Shown piece by piece: positions 7,460 to 15,035 of a stretch of 37,385 nt of DNA (the first letter of the stretch is position 1; every line of letters starts with the position of its first letter). Both the position numbers and the translations under genes were made by a program. Source of the DNA: Eubacterium sp. CAG:274 (GTDB lineage Bacteria; Bacillota; Clostridia; Lachnospirales; CAG-274); assembly GCA_000432155.1 (NCBI GenBank), contig FR888497.1, positions 181,839-219,223 on the forward strand. The letters run 5' to 3'. Below the pieces are notes generated by a model that saw only the letters and a program-made list of their open reading frames with translations, ran no database searches and had not been told where the DNA came from.

Positions 7460-9328
7460 TTAACTTTCTATCCTTTGCAATATTTTTTCTAAAATGTGTT
7501 CTTTATCCATACCATATTTTTCAAAAAGTTGTTCTCTAGAACCTTGTTCTATATAAGCATTTGGAAAAGCAAAATTAAATACAGAACAATCTTTTTTACC
7601 TGTTTTTACAACCTCCATTGTAAAATGTTCGCCAAAACCACCAGATAAAATATTATCTTCCAAAGTAAAAATATACTTGTGACTTTCAACTAAATCTTTT
7701 ATACAATCTAAGTCCATTGGATAAGCAAAGCGTGCATTTACAAGTGTTGGAGCATAACCTTTTGCTTTCAAGTCATTATATACACCTATAGCAATATCCA
7801 TCATTGCACCAAACGCTATAATAGCAATATCTGTACCGTTGTATATAACTTCACTTTTACCAAGTTCTATTGGTGTATTTATGTTATTTAAAACTTCAGA
7901 AGCTGTTCCTCTAGGGTATCTAATGGCTACAGGGCAATTTAATTTATTTACAGCAAATTCAAACATTTCTTCTAATTCTTTACCATTTTTAGGTGCTAAT
8001 ATAACTAAATTAGGGATAGAGAGCAAGAAAGAAATATCATATATGCCCTGATGAGTTTCTCCATCACTACCAACAATACCAGCTCTGTCTATACAGAAAA
8101 CTGTATGAAGATTACTTAAACATACATCATGCAATATTTGGTCATAAGCTCTTTGTAAAAATGTAGAATAAACTGCAAAAACAGGTATATATCCACTTAC
8201 GGCAAGGCCAGAAGAAAAAGTAACAGCATATTCCTCTGCAATACCTACATCAAAAAATCTGTCGGGATAAGTTTTGGCAAATTGACCTAACCCTGTGCTT
8301 TCTGGCATAGCTGCTGTTATGGCACATATTTTTTTATTATAAGCAGCCATAAGCAATAACTTTTCGCCTAATATTTTAGAATAAGTCTTTGGACTGACTG
8401 AATTTTGAACTACACCTATTTCTTTATCAAATTTACTTACACCATGGTACACACTAGGGTTTATTTCAGCTGGCTTATAGCCCTTACCCTTCTTGGTCAT
8501 GACATGAATAAGTACAGGACCTTTAAGATTTTTTATTCTGTTAAAAACATGGACAAGCTGTGTAATATCATGGCCATCTACAGGTCCAATATATCGTATT
8601 CCCAAAGCCTCAAAGACATTATTAGGCATAATCGTATGCTTAACAGTATTTTTAGTTTTATCAAGGAAATTATAAATAGGCTTTCCAATAACAGGCATAC
8701 TGTTTAATTTATGCTGAATATCATTTTTGGCATTTAGATATTTTTGAGTAGTTCTTAAATTACTTAAATACTGACTCATTGCTCCAACATTGGGAGAAAT
8801 GGACATTTGGTTATCATTTAATATAATAACCATTTTTGTGTTTGATTTACAGGCATTATTAAGTGCCTCGTAGGCTAAGCCACCTGTCATTGCCCCATCA
8901 CCAATAACAGCCAAAACATTGTAATTTTGTCGCTTTAAATCTCTTGCTTTTGCAATACCTAAGGCAACTGCTATAGATGTTGAACTATGGCCTGTTGAAA
9001 AAGTATCATATTCGCTTTCGCCGATACGAGGAAACCCACTTAATCCATCTTTTTTTCTCAAGGTAGAAAATTCATTTTTTCTGCCTGTAAGTATTTTATG
9101 GGTATAAGATTGATGTCCTACATCCCATACTATTTTATCTTTTGGGCAATTAAAACAATAATGCAATGCAACTGTCAATTCAACTACACCTAAATTTGAA
9201 GAAAGGTGTCCCCCAGTTTCAGAAACCGCATTAATAAGAAATTTCCTGATTTCATCAGACAATATAGGTAATTTTTTTAAATCGAGTTTTTTCAAATCCT
9301 CGGGATAATTTACTTTTTCCAGATACAT
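7460..9328 (-). CDS. dxs: 1-deoxy-D-xylulose-5-phosphate synthase
   Basis: First enzyme of the MEP isoprenoid pathway: condenses pyruvate and glyceraldehyde 3-phosphate using thiamine diphosphate. The 622-residue protein shows the ThDP motif GDGAMTGG (143-150) with EALNN, the catalytic His41 region, the transketolase pyrimidine-binding region (AITAAMPESTGL, AEEYAVTF) and DRAGIVGSDGETHQG, and a C-terminal transketolase domain. The neighbouring ispA uses the pathway's products, so the operon links precursor supply and prenyl chain elongation. Confidence 0.97.
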   Translation of the reverse strand: MYLEKVNYPEDLKKLDLKKLPILSDEIRKFLINAVSETGGHLSSNLGVVELTVALHYCFNCPKDKIVWDVGHQSYTHKILTGRKNEFSTLRKKDGLSGFPRIGESEYDTFSTGHSSTSIAVALGIAKARDLKRQNYNVLAVIGDGAMTGGLAYEALNNACKSNTKMVIILNDNQMSISPNVGAMSQYLSNLRTTQKYLNAKNDIQHKLNSMPVIGKPIYNFLDKTKNTVKHTIMPNNVFEALGIRYIGPVDGHDITQLVHVFNRIKNLKGPVLIHVMTKKGKGYKPAEINPSVYHGVSKFDKEIGVVQNSVSPKTYSKILGEKLLLMAAYNKKICAITAAMPESTGLGQFAKTYPDRFFDVGIAEEYAVTFSSGLAVSGYIPVFAVYSTFLQRAYDQILHDVCLSNLHTVFCIDRAGIVGSDGETHQGIYDISFLLSIPNLVILAPKNGKELEEMFEFAVNKLNCPVAIRYPRGTASEVLNNINTPIELGKSEVIYNGTDIAIIAFGAMMDIAIGVYNDLKAKGYAPTLVNARFAYPMDLDCIKDLVESHKYIFTLEDNILSGGFGEHFTMEVVKTGKKDCSVFNFAFPNAYIEQGSREQLFEKYGMDKEHILEKILQRIES

Positions 9329-9344
9329 TGTAATCCCTCATTTT

Positions 9345-9788
9345 CTAAAAAGCTATGTTAGTAATTACAGCAATAACAATACCAAGAATAGCACCAGCTG
9401 TAACTTCTACAGGAGAGTGTCCTAAAAGCTCTTTTAATCTTTCGTCAACTTGTATATCTAATCTATCAAGTAAGTTGTTTAGTGTTGCAGCCTGTTTTCC
9501 TGCAGCACGCCTTACACCTGCAGCATCATACATAACAACGATAGCAAGACAGAATGTAATTGAAAAATAGACAGAATTAAATCCATAAAGTATACCTGTA
9601 CTTGCTGCCAAAGAAGTAACAAAAGAACTATGGCTACTTGGCATACCACCTGACGACATAATAAGATTTAAGTCTATTTTTTTTGTAGTATATACATCAA
9701 TAATAATCTTTATAAGCTGTGCTACAGCCCAAGATAAGATTGAAATACCAATAATTTTATTTTGAAATAATTCCTGTATAAATGTCAT
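9345..9788 (-). CDS. Divergent PAP2 family membrane protein (YuiD-like)
   Basis: A 147-residue integral membrane protein of the DUF212/divergent PAP2 family. Visible family features are the first membrane segment, SSGGMPSSHSSFVTSLAAS around residue 46 (the PSSH phosphatase-like motif), a hydrophobic helix, DAAGVRRAAGKQA, and LGHSPVEVTAGAILGI near the C-terminus. Family members are thought to act on membrane lipid phosphates, but the substrate is not established. Its place between ispA and dxs fits a role near polyprenyl phosphate metabolism; that is an inference. Confidence 0.88.
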   Translation of the reverse strand: MTFIQELFQNKIIGISILSWAVAQLIKIIIDVYTTKKIDLNLIMSSGGMPSSHSSFVTSLAASTGILYGFNSVYFSITFCLAIVVMYDAAGVRRAAGKQAATLNNLLDRLDIQVDERLKELLGHSPVEVTAGAILGIVIAVITNIAF

Positions 9789-9796
9789 AGTCCCAC

Positions 9797-10672
9797 CTAT
9801 TTTATTCTGTTTATAAGTTTATTGACATATTCAACCAAGAACTCACTATTGTCAATTTTCTTTAATAACTCTATTGCTTCTTCAGATAATAACTCAAAAT
9901 CCTTTTGAGATTTTTCTAAGCCGTAAAGAGAAACATAAGTTACTTTATCATTTTTTTCATCGCTTAAAACTGGTTTGCCAAGAATTTCAGTTGTACTTGT
10001 AACATCAAGAATATCATCTTTAATCTGGAATGCAACACCGATGTTATAGCCTATTTTTTCAAGATTTTTAAGACTATCTTCATCTGCACCACCTATAGCA
10101 GCACCAGCAAGTAAGGCAGCTTTAATTAATCCAGCTGTTTTATTATCGTGTATATAAAGAAGCGTATCAGCATCTATTTTTTTACCCTCAGACTCTACAT
10201 CGACAACTTGACCTACAAGCATACCGTTCATACCACTTAATTTAGCAATAGTTTTTGTGGCATATACATACTTAAAATCTCTTTTTTCTAAGGCATCACT
10301 TAACATAACATCAAAAGCATATGTTAAAAGACCGTCACCGGCTAATATAGCAAGACCTTCATTAAAAGCTTTATGGCAAGTTAATTTACCACGCCTATAG
10401 TCATCATTATCCATGGCTGGTAAATCATCATGTATTAAGGAATAAGTATGTATCATTTCAAGACCGCAAGCATATGGTAAAACATCTTCTATATTTCCAC
10501 CAAAAGCTTCACAAGCTGCTAACATAAGAACGGGTCTTACCCTTTTACCTCCAGCGAAAACACTATACCCCATAGCTTTGTAAATATCTTCTGGATATTT
10601 TGGAGAGAGGTAACATTCTAATTTTTTGTTTACAGCATCAATATATTTTTTTATATTATTTTCAAAGTTCAT
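9797..10672 (-). CDS. ispA: Polyprenyl (geranylgeranyl/farnesyl) diphosphate synthase
   Basis: Trans-prenyltransferase joining IPP to allylic diphosphates. It has both Asp-rich motifs: HDDLPAMDND (about residues 82-89) and QIKDDILD near residue 220, plus the GGKRVRP substrate motif near residue 42. About 291 residues, normal. The start is the ATG giving MNFENN, with GAGG 7 nt upstream, 2 nt after the xseB stop; a GTG two codons earlier would overlap xseB. Product chain length cannot be read with certainty. Confidence 0.94.
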   Translation of the reverse strand: MNFENNIKKYIDAVNKKLECYLSPKYPEDIYKAMGYSVFAGGKRVRPVLMLAACEAFGGNIEDVLPYACGLEMIHTYSLIHDDLPAMDNDDYRRGKLTCHKAFNEGLAILAGDGLLTYAFDVMLSDALEKRDFKYVYATKTIAKLSGMNGMLVGQVVDVESEGKKIDADTLLYIHDNKTAGLIKAALLAGAAIGGADEDSLKNLEKIGYNIGVAFQIKDDILDVTSTTEILGKPVLSDEKNDKVTYVSLYGLEKSQKDFELLSEEAIELLKKIDNSEFLVEYVNKLINRIK

Positions 10673-10674
10673 AA

Positions 10675-10911
10675 TCACACCTCTGACATAGGTTTAAAGT
10701 TGCTTTCCTTAAAAGTTCCATCTGATTTTTCTTTCAAAATTTTAACTTGTTGCTCTACATTTTTAAGTCTTTGAGAACATTGCGTTGATATTTCTATACC
10801 CTCTTTATAGAGTTTGACAGCTTTTTCAATTCCAATGTCCATATTTTCCATTTCATCAACAATGGATTCTAATCTGTTTAACAATTCCTCAAATGTTTTC
10901 TTCGTAGCCAT
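10675..10911 (-). CDS. xseB: Exodeoxyribonuclease VII small subunit
   Basis: Small helical subunit that binds the large subunit XseA to form the single-strand exonuclease. The 78-residue protein shows the family pattern FEELLNRLESIVDEMEN and CSQRLKNVEQQVKIL. Its start overlaps the 3' end of xseA by 23 nt, which suggests translational coupling and balanced stoichiometry. Confidence 0.95.
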   Translation of the reverse strand: MATKKTFEELLNRLESIVDEMENMDIGIEKAVKLYKEGIEISTQCSQRLKNVEQQVKILKEKSDGTFKESNFKPMSEV

Positions 10912-12109
10912 TATTGTTCCTCACTTCCTCAACTGTAGCGGTAATATTGCCATCATTTAATACTACATTAATCTTATCTCCAATATTAACACTTTCTGTG
11001 TTTCGTATAAGTTTTTGCTTATCATTATAAGTAAGAGAGTACCCTTTTTGTAATATTTTTAGAGGAGATATATTTTCCAAATTGTCTATTTTATGCTTCA
11101 AAGTTTGATTTGCAAATTCAATCTTGTTTTGTATTTTGCTTATTAATCTATTTTGTAATTGAGAAACATAAATTTCGTTATCATAAATATTATCCGCAAA
11201 ACCGGTAAAACAATGTTTAGTAGAAAGTGTTTGCAAATTATTTTTTCTTGAACTTAATATAATATCCATTAAATAATTAAGTCTTTTGTAGTTATTTATA
11301 ACAGCAAGGGACATACCCTCATTTTCAGGTATTGCTATCTCTGCAGCAGCAGAAGGAGTTGGTGCTCTCATATCAGCAATAAAGTCGGCAATAGTAAAGT
11401 CGGTTTCATGACCTACAGCTGAAATTATTGGTATTTTAGATTCAAAAATAGCTCTAGCTATCATTTCTTCATTAAATGCCCATAAATCCTCAATAGAACC
11501 GCCACCTCTACCCACAATTATGGTATCAGCTTGACCCCATTTGTTTACAGACTCTATAGCATTAGCTATACTTGGAGCAGCGTCATCTCCTTGTACTAAA
11601 ACAGGAACAACTACTATTTTTACATTAGGATTTCTTCTGCCAGAAACCTGTATAATATCTCTTACAGCTGCCCCTGTAGGTGATGTGATAACAGCTACAC
11701 ATTTGGGATAAGACGGAATATCTTTTTTATATTTTTGGTCAAATACGCCCGAACGCTCAAGGCGTTCCTTTAATTGTTCATAAGCAATATATAAAGCACC
11801 TTTTCCGGCAGGCTCCATACTAAGCACATAAAATTGATATTGGCCTGTTTTTTCGTATAGAGAAATATATCCATTTATTAAAACCTTCATACCGTCTTCC
11901 GGCATAAATTTTAACTTTTCAGCGTAGCTACGGAACATTACGGCATTTACAGCCGCCCCACTATCTTTTAATGTCATATATAAATGACCAGAGGAGTGTG
12001 CCTTAAAATTGGAAATTTCAGCCTCTATATAAATATCTTGTAAAAAGACATCATTTTCAAATAACCTCTTTATGTAGTTATTAATTTGAGAAACTGAATA
12101 AACTTTCAT
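10889..12109 (-). CDS. xseA: Exodeoxyribonuclease VII large subunit
   Basis: Catalytic subunit of exonuclease VII, which degrades single-stranded DNA into oligonucleotides. The N-terminal OB-fold (residues 1-100, with EAEISNFKAHSSGHLYMTLKD) is followed by the catalytic domain with TSPTGAAVRDI and GRGGGSIEDLWAFNEE, and HETDFTIADFIADMRAPTPSAA. 406 residues, normal. It overlaps the nusB stop codon by one base (TAATG). Confidence 0.96.
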   Translation of the reverse strand: MKVYSVSQINNYIKRLFENDVFLQDIYIEAEISNFKAHSSGHLYMTLKDSGAAVNAVMFRSYAEKLKFMPEDGMKVLINGYISLYEKTGQYQFYVLSMEPAGKGALYIAYEQLKERLERSGVFDQKYKKDIPSYPKCVAVITSPTGAAVRDIIQVSGRRNPNVKIVVVPVLVQGDDAAPSIANAIESVNKWGQADTIIVGRGGGSIEDLWAFNEEMIARAIFESKIPIISAVGHETDFTIADFIADMRAPTPSAAAEIAIPENEGMSLAVINNYKRLNYLMDIILSSRKNNLQTLSTKHCFTGFADNIYDNEIYVSQLQNRLISKIQNKIEFANQTLKHKIDNLENISPLKILQKGYSLTYNDKQKLIRNTESVNIGDKINVVLNDGNITATVEEVRNNNGYEENI

Positions 12110-12522
12110 TAATTTGCTTCCTTATATCGTACAACCTTACCTAATACACCATTTATAAAAGAAGGAGCTTTATCCTCACTAAATTCCTTAGCAAGCTCTA
12201 CTGCCTCATTTACAGAAACCTTATTAGGAATATCATCATCAAACATAATTTCATAGACTGCAATACGCAATATTGCTTTATCAACTGTAGATAATCTATC
12301 TACGCTCCAGCCAATAGAAAACTTGTCAATTATGCTGTCGATTTTTTCAACATTATCTAAAATGCCAGTATATTCATTTTTAATAAAAAGAATATCTTTT
12401 CTTTCAAAGTTTTCGTATTCATTTCTGTATGTTTCAATGCTTTCATGAGTGTTAATTTCTTTGTTAAACTCATTTTGGAACATTAAATTAAAAATATGTC
12501 TTCTAGCGTCTCTTCTACTCAT
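12109..12522 (-). CDS. nusB: Transcription antitermination factor NusB
   Basis: All-helical factor binding boxA RNA with NusE in rRNA antitermination. I start at the ATG giving MSRRDARRHIFNLMFQ, because AGGAG is correctly spaced and homologues begin with this Arg-rich helix; a longer in-frame version would overlap asp23. Family features include ILRIAVYEIMFDDDIPNKVSVNEAVELAKEF and the C-terminal FINGVLGKV. About 137 residues. It starts one base after the asp23 stop codon. Confidence 0.95.
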   Translation of the reverse strand: MSRRDARRHIFNLMFQNEFNKEINTHESIETYRNEYENFERKDILFIKNEYTGILDNVEKIDSIIDKFSIGWSVDRLSTVDKAILRIAVYEIMFDDDIPNKVSVNEAVELAKEFSEDKAPSFINGVLGKVVRYKEAN

Positions 12523-12523
12523 T

Positions 12524-12892
12524 TTATTCTCCTGTTGTACTTTCTTTTGTTTCAATCCCTATAACATTTATGTTTACTATTGGACAATTATGTCCTGTCA
12601 TAGCCTCAATGGCATCAGTAACTTTGTCTTGGATCTTACTTGCAACTTCATTTATATTGTAATCATAATAGATTACTACAGAAACAGTAATAGAAATATC
12701 GTTATCATCTTTAACGATATTTACACCCCTATTATGATTTTTCTTGCTTATTTTATCAATTAGGTCGGTTTTAAGTGATGTAGTTACGGCAACAACTCCA
12801 TCAACCTCAAGGGTAGCAGTTTTAGCAATCTTTTCAATAACATCATCAGAAATAACAATATCTGCTGAATTAGTATTTTGCTCGTTGTTCAT
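12524..12892 (-). CDS. Asp23/Gls24 family envelope stress protein
   Basis: A 122-residue member of the Asp23 family (Pfam Asp23), small soluble proteins found at the membrane of Firmicutes and linked to envelope stress. It shows the family order: IVISDDVIEKIAKTATLEVDGV, then two strand repeats and a C-terminal strand (CPIVNINVIGI). In Clostridia this gene usually sits between the spoIIIA operon and nusB; here the spoIIIA genes are missing and its own promoter precedes it. AGGAGG lies just upstream. Confidence 0.92.
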   Translation of the reverse strand: MNNEQNTNSADIVISDDVIEKIAKTATLEVDGVVAVTTSLKTDLIDKISKKNHNRGVNIVKDDNDISITVSVVIYYDYNINEVASKIQDKVTDAIEAMTGHNCPIVNINVIGIETKESTTGE

Positions 12893-12922
12893 TAAGCTTA
12901 CCTCCTATATAAAACTACTTAC

Positions 12923-12950
12923 ATTATAACATATATCTGAGTTTTTGCAA
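12923..12950 (-). promoter_or_regulatory. Promoter of the asp23-nusB-xseAB-...-recN operon
   Basis: TTGCAA, a 16-nt spacer and TATAAT on the minus strand, with an extended -10 (TGTTATAAT). It follows the terminator of the preceding gene and is the only clear promoter seen upstream of the long operon. Confidence 0.78.
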
Positions 12951-12981
12951 CAAATACATTTTATATGCGGAATTTAGTGAC

Positions 12982-13011
12982 AAAAAATAAACCGGCAAAA
13001 TAAACCGGCTT
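12982..13011 (-). terminator. Terminator upstream of asp23
   Basis: AAGCCGG/CCGGTTT (7 bp, one G-U pair) around a 9-nt loop, then ATTTTTTG on the minus strand, directly after the stop codon of the Thr-rich protein gene. Confidence 0.75.
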
Positions 13012-13016
13012 GTTTT

Positions 13017-13877
13017 TTACTTACTTGCAACACCCCATGCTTCAATATTACCATCTGGACAAATAAAGAACATATAAGTGCTATTTGTAACATTATAAAT
13101 ATATAAATTACCATCGACAGAAGAAGGAGCACCATATCTGCCAGTAACATCAAAAATAGGATTACCAATAAAGGATAAACCTGTAGGAGATTTAATTTTA
13201 GGGTCTGTAACTATTACAGATTTTACATATTCTGCCCCATCTTTTTTATAAGAAATAACAGTAAAACCGTTGTATTCATATGAATTATCATCAGTCATAG
13301 TTATATTAGCTAAATGTCTGACATCATGAGTTGTTATTTCTATACTATCTTCAGATACAGCTTCTGTATTTTCTTCTCCAGATACAGTTTCTACCTCAGT
13401 TTTTGTAGTATTTTCTGCAGCAGCTTTTTCAATCTGATATAGTGTCATACCCTTACCAAAACGGCTGAATACATCATTCATACTCATATTAAGAACTATA
13501 TATTTATTATTATATATAAAGCCATCTGTTGGAGAGTCAGTAGGCAATATTTCAACAGACTCATATCTTTGTCCATCAACCATATGTCCAGAAACAGTAT
13601 CAGACGGATTACCGCTTTCACTTACATAGCTATACTCTAAATTAGCGTTTGTAGTTGTTTCTGTAGTTGTAGATACAGAAGTTGTCGCAGGTTCCGTAGT
13701 TAGTTCGTTAGCTATTAAGCCTACATTGGTTCTTGATGCTAAATCGTTCTTTTCTGATACAACAACCTTAATTTTAGCTGCTGCTACAGCTGTTGTAATA
13801 AGCATAACGCCACAAACTGTTCCTAAAATAATTTTTCTATTTTTGTCTGTATTTTTCCTGTTTTCCTCTGTTCTCAT
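13017..13877 (-). CDS. Membrane-anchored Thr-rich protein of unknown function
   Basis: A 286-residue protein with a basic cytoplasmic start (to about residue 18), one membrane segment (about 18-38), then an extracytoplasmic region. A Thr/Ser/Glu-rich spacer (residues 58-78) resembles wall- or membrane-spanning linkers, and a second acidic low-complexity stretch lies near residues 155-180. The C-terminal half (about 185-285) looks like a compact beta domain. I recognise no family. It follows the hydrolase gene by 19 nt and ends in a terminator, so it is the last gene of the rnjA-side transcript. Confidence 0.7.
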   Translation of the reverse strand: MRTEENRKNTDKNRKIILGTVCGVMLITTAVAAAKIKVVVSEKNDLASRTNVGLIANELTTEPATTSVSTTTETTTNANLEYSYVSESGNPSDTVSGHMVDGQRYESVEILPTDSPTDGFIYNNKYIVLNMSMNDVFSRFGKGMTLYQIEKAAAENTTKTEVETVSGEENTEAVSEDSIEITTHDVRHLANITMTDDNSYEYNGFTVISYKKDGAEYVKSVIVTDPKIKSPTGLSFIGNPIFDVTGRYGAPSSVDGNLYIYNVTNSTYMFFICPDGNIEAWGVASK

Positions 13878-13896
13878 TTTTTTATCTCCTGTTTAT

Positions 13897-14604
13897 TTAT
13901 TTCTGTAAAAATTCCATAACTAATGAATTAAATTCATTCGGTTTTTTAAATAAATAAAAATGGTCGCCATTAACAATCTTTAGCTCTGCATTTGGTATAT
14001 TTTTAGTAATGGTTTTAGCATGACAAATCCTAATCATATCCTTATTACCATTAACTACCAATGTTTTAGCTTTTATTACATTTAGCATAGATGGTTTTAA
14101 ATTAGGTTCTTTAACCATTAGAGCAAACATTTCTTTATTGGCTGTAAGTTTTTTATCAATCTTAGATAATATGCAACTGGATAAGTAACCAAGCATTATC
14201 ATAAGACCCGTAGTAAATGTAAGACCAGAAAATTTAATATTACCACCGACTAAAATTAATTTATTTACCATATCTGGATTTTTAATAGCGAACATCATTG
14301 CAATATTTGCACCATCGCTAAAACCTAATATATTTATTTTTTTATAGCCAAGATAATCACATAAATTTTCTAAATCCATAGCCATAGCACCAAGAGAAAT
14401 AGCATTTTCGCCAAAACCAGACTCTCCATGTCCTCGACTGTCTATTGCTAAAATTTTATATTTTTTAGAAAAAAATGGTATTTGATTTTTAAAATTTTTG
14501 CAGTTACCGCCATTTCCGTGAAGAAGAACAAGCACTTCTTCTCCTTCCCCATGTAATTCGTAGTATATAGAGGCAGAACCTGATTTAAAATAGCCAGATT
14601 GCAT
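13897..14604 (-). CDS. Alpha/beta hydrolase
   Basis: A 235-residue serine hydrolase of the alpha/beta fold. Oxyanion motif LLHGNGG (from about residue 27), nucleophile elbow GFSDG with Ser96, acid in NGNKD near residue 193 and catalytic His in GDHFYLF near 218 are all present, so it should be active. The substrate is unknown; esterase or lipase activity on small acyl esters is typical. Its length is slightly below the usual 250-280, with a small cap region. Confidence 0.88.
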   Translation of the reverse strand: MQSGYFKSGSASIYYELHGEGEEVLVLLHGNGGNCKNFKNQIPFFSKKYKILAIDSRGHGESGFGENAISLGAMAMDLENLCDYLGYKKINILGFSDGANIAMMFAIKNPDMVNKLILVGGNIKFSGLTFTTGLMIMLGYLSSCILSKIDKKLTANKEMFALMVKEPNLKPSMLNVIKAKTLVVNGNKDMIRICHAKTITKNIPNAELKIVNGDHFYLFKKPNEFNSLVMEFLQK

Positions 14605-14623
14605 AGTTTTCTCCTTAATTTGA

Positions 14624-14650
14624 GAGGGTGCAGAATTAATCTACACCCTC
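14624..14650 (-). repeat. Intergenic hairpin between ylbF-like gene and hydrolase
   Basis: GAGGGTG and CACCCTC form a 7-bp stem on the minus strand, with AGA/TCT able to extend it inside. No U-tract follows; the hydrolase ribosome site comes next. It may be an RNA processing or stabilising element rather than a terminator. Confidence 0.4.
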
Positions 14651-14657
14651 AATAGTC

Positions 14658-15011
14658 TTAACTTAATGTAATTCCCAATGTTTTTACAAAGCTTTCGTCT
14701 GCAATAGTGTTGTACACAGAAACAAAAGTGTCAGCAAGTTCTTTTCTATATTTAAAGAAATCTCTCATATCTTCATCCAAAAGCAATTTATAATAATTTT
14801 GGGAAACATGCCTTTCCAAAAAGAAATCATCTTCTCCACGAAGTCGTTTTTTGCCAAATTCATTTTGAAGTGAAATAACTTCTTTTAATTTTTCTAATTG
14901 TTCCGGTGTACTTATTATTTGTTCTAAAGCAGATTTATATCGCTGGTAACTCTCACTTTCCATAATAAGATTAACAATATCTCTGGCAAGTTCCATTGGT
15001 GTATCGCTCAT
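14658..15011 (-). CDS. YlbF/YmcA (DUF964) family protein
   Basis: A 117-residue helical protein of the YlbF/YmcA/YheA family. In Bacillus, YlbF and YmcA form part of the Y-complex that modulates RNase Y and mRNA maturation. Family pattern: DIVNLIMESESYQRYKSA, then LQNEF, and a C-terminal helix. Being 24 nt after the RNase J gene supports a role in RNA turnover; which paralogue it represents is not clear. Confidence 0.85.
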   Translation of the reverse strand: MSDTPMELARDIVNLIMESESYQRYKSALEQIISTPEQLEKLKEVISLQNEFGKKRLRGEDDFFLERHVSQNYYKLLLDEDMRDFFKYRKELADTFVSVYNTIADESFVKTLGITLS

Positions 15012-15035
15012 ATAAACCTCTCTTTTGCTAAATAA

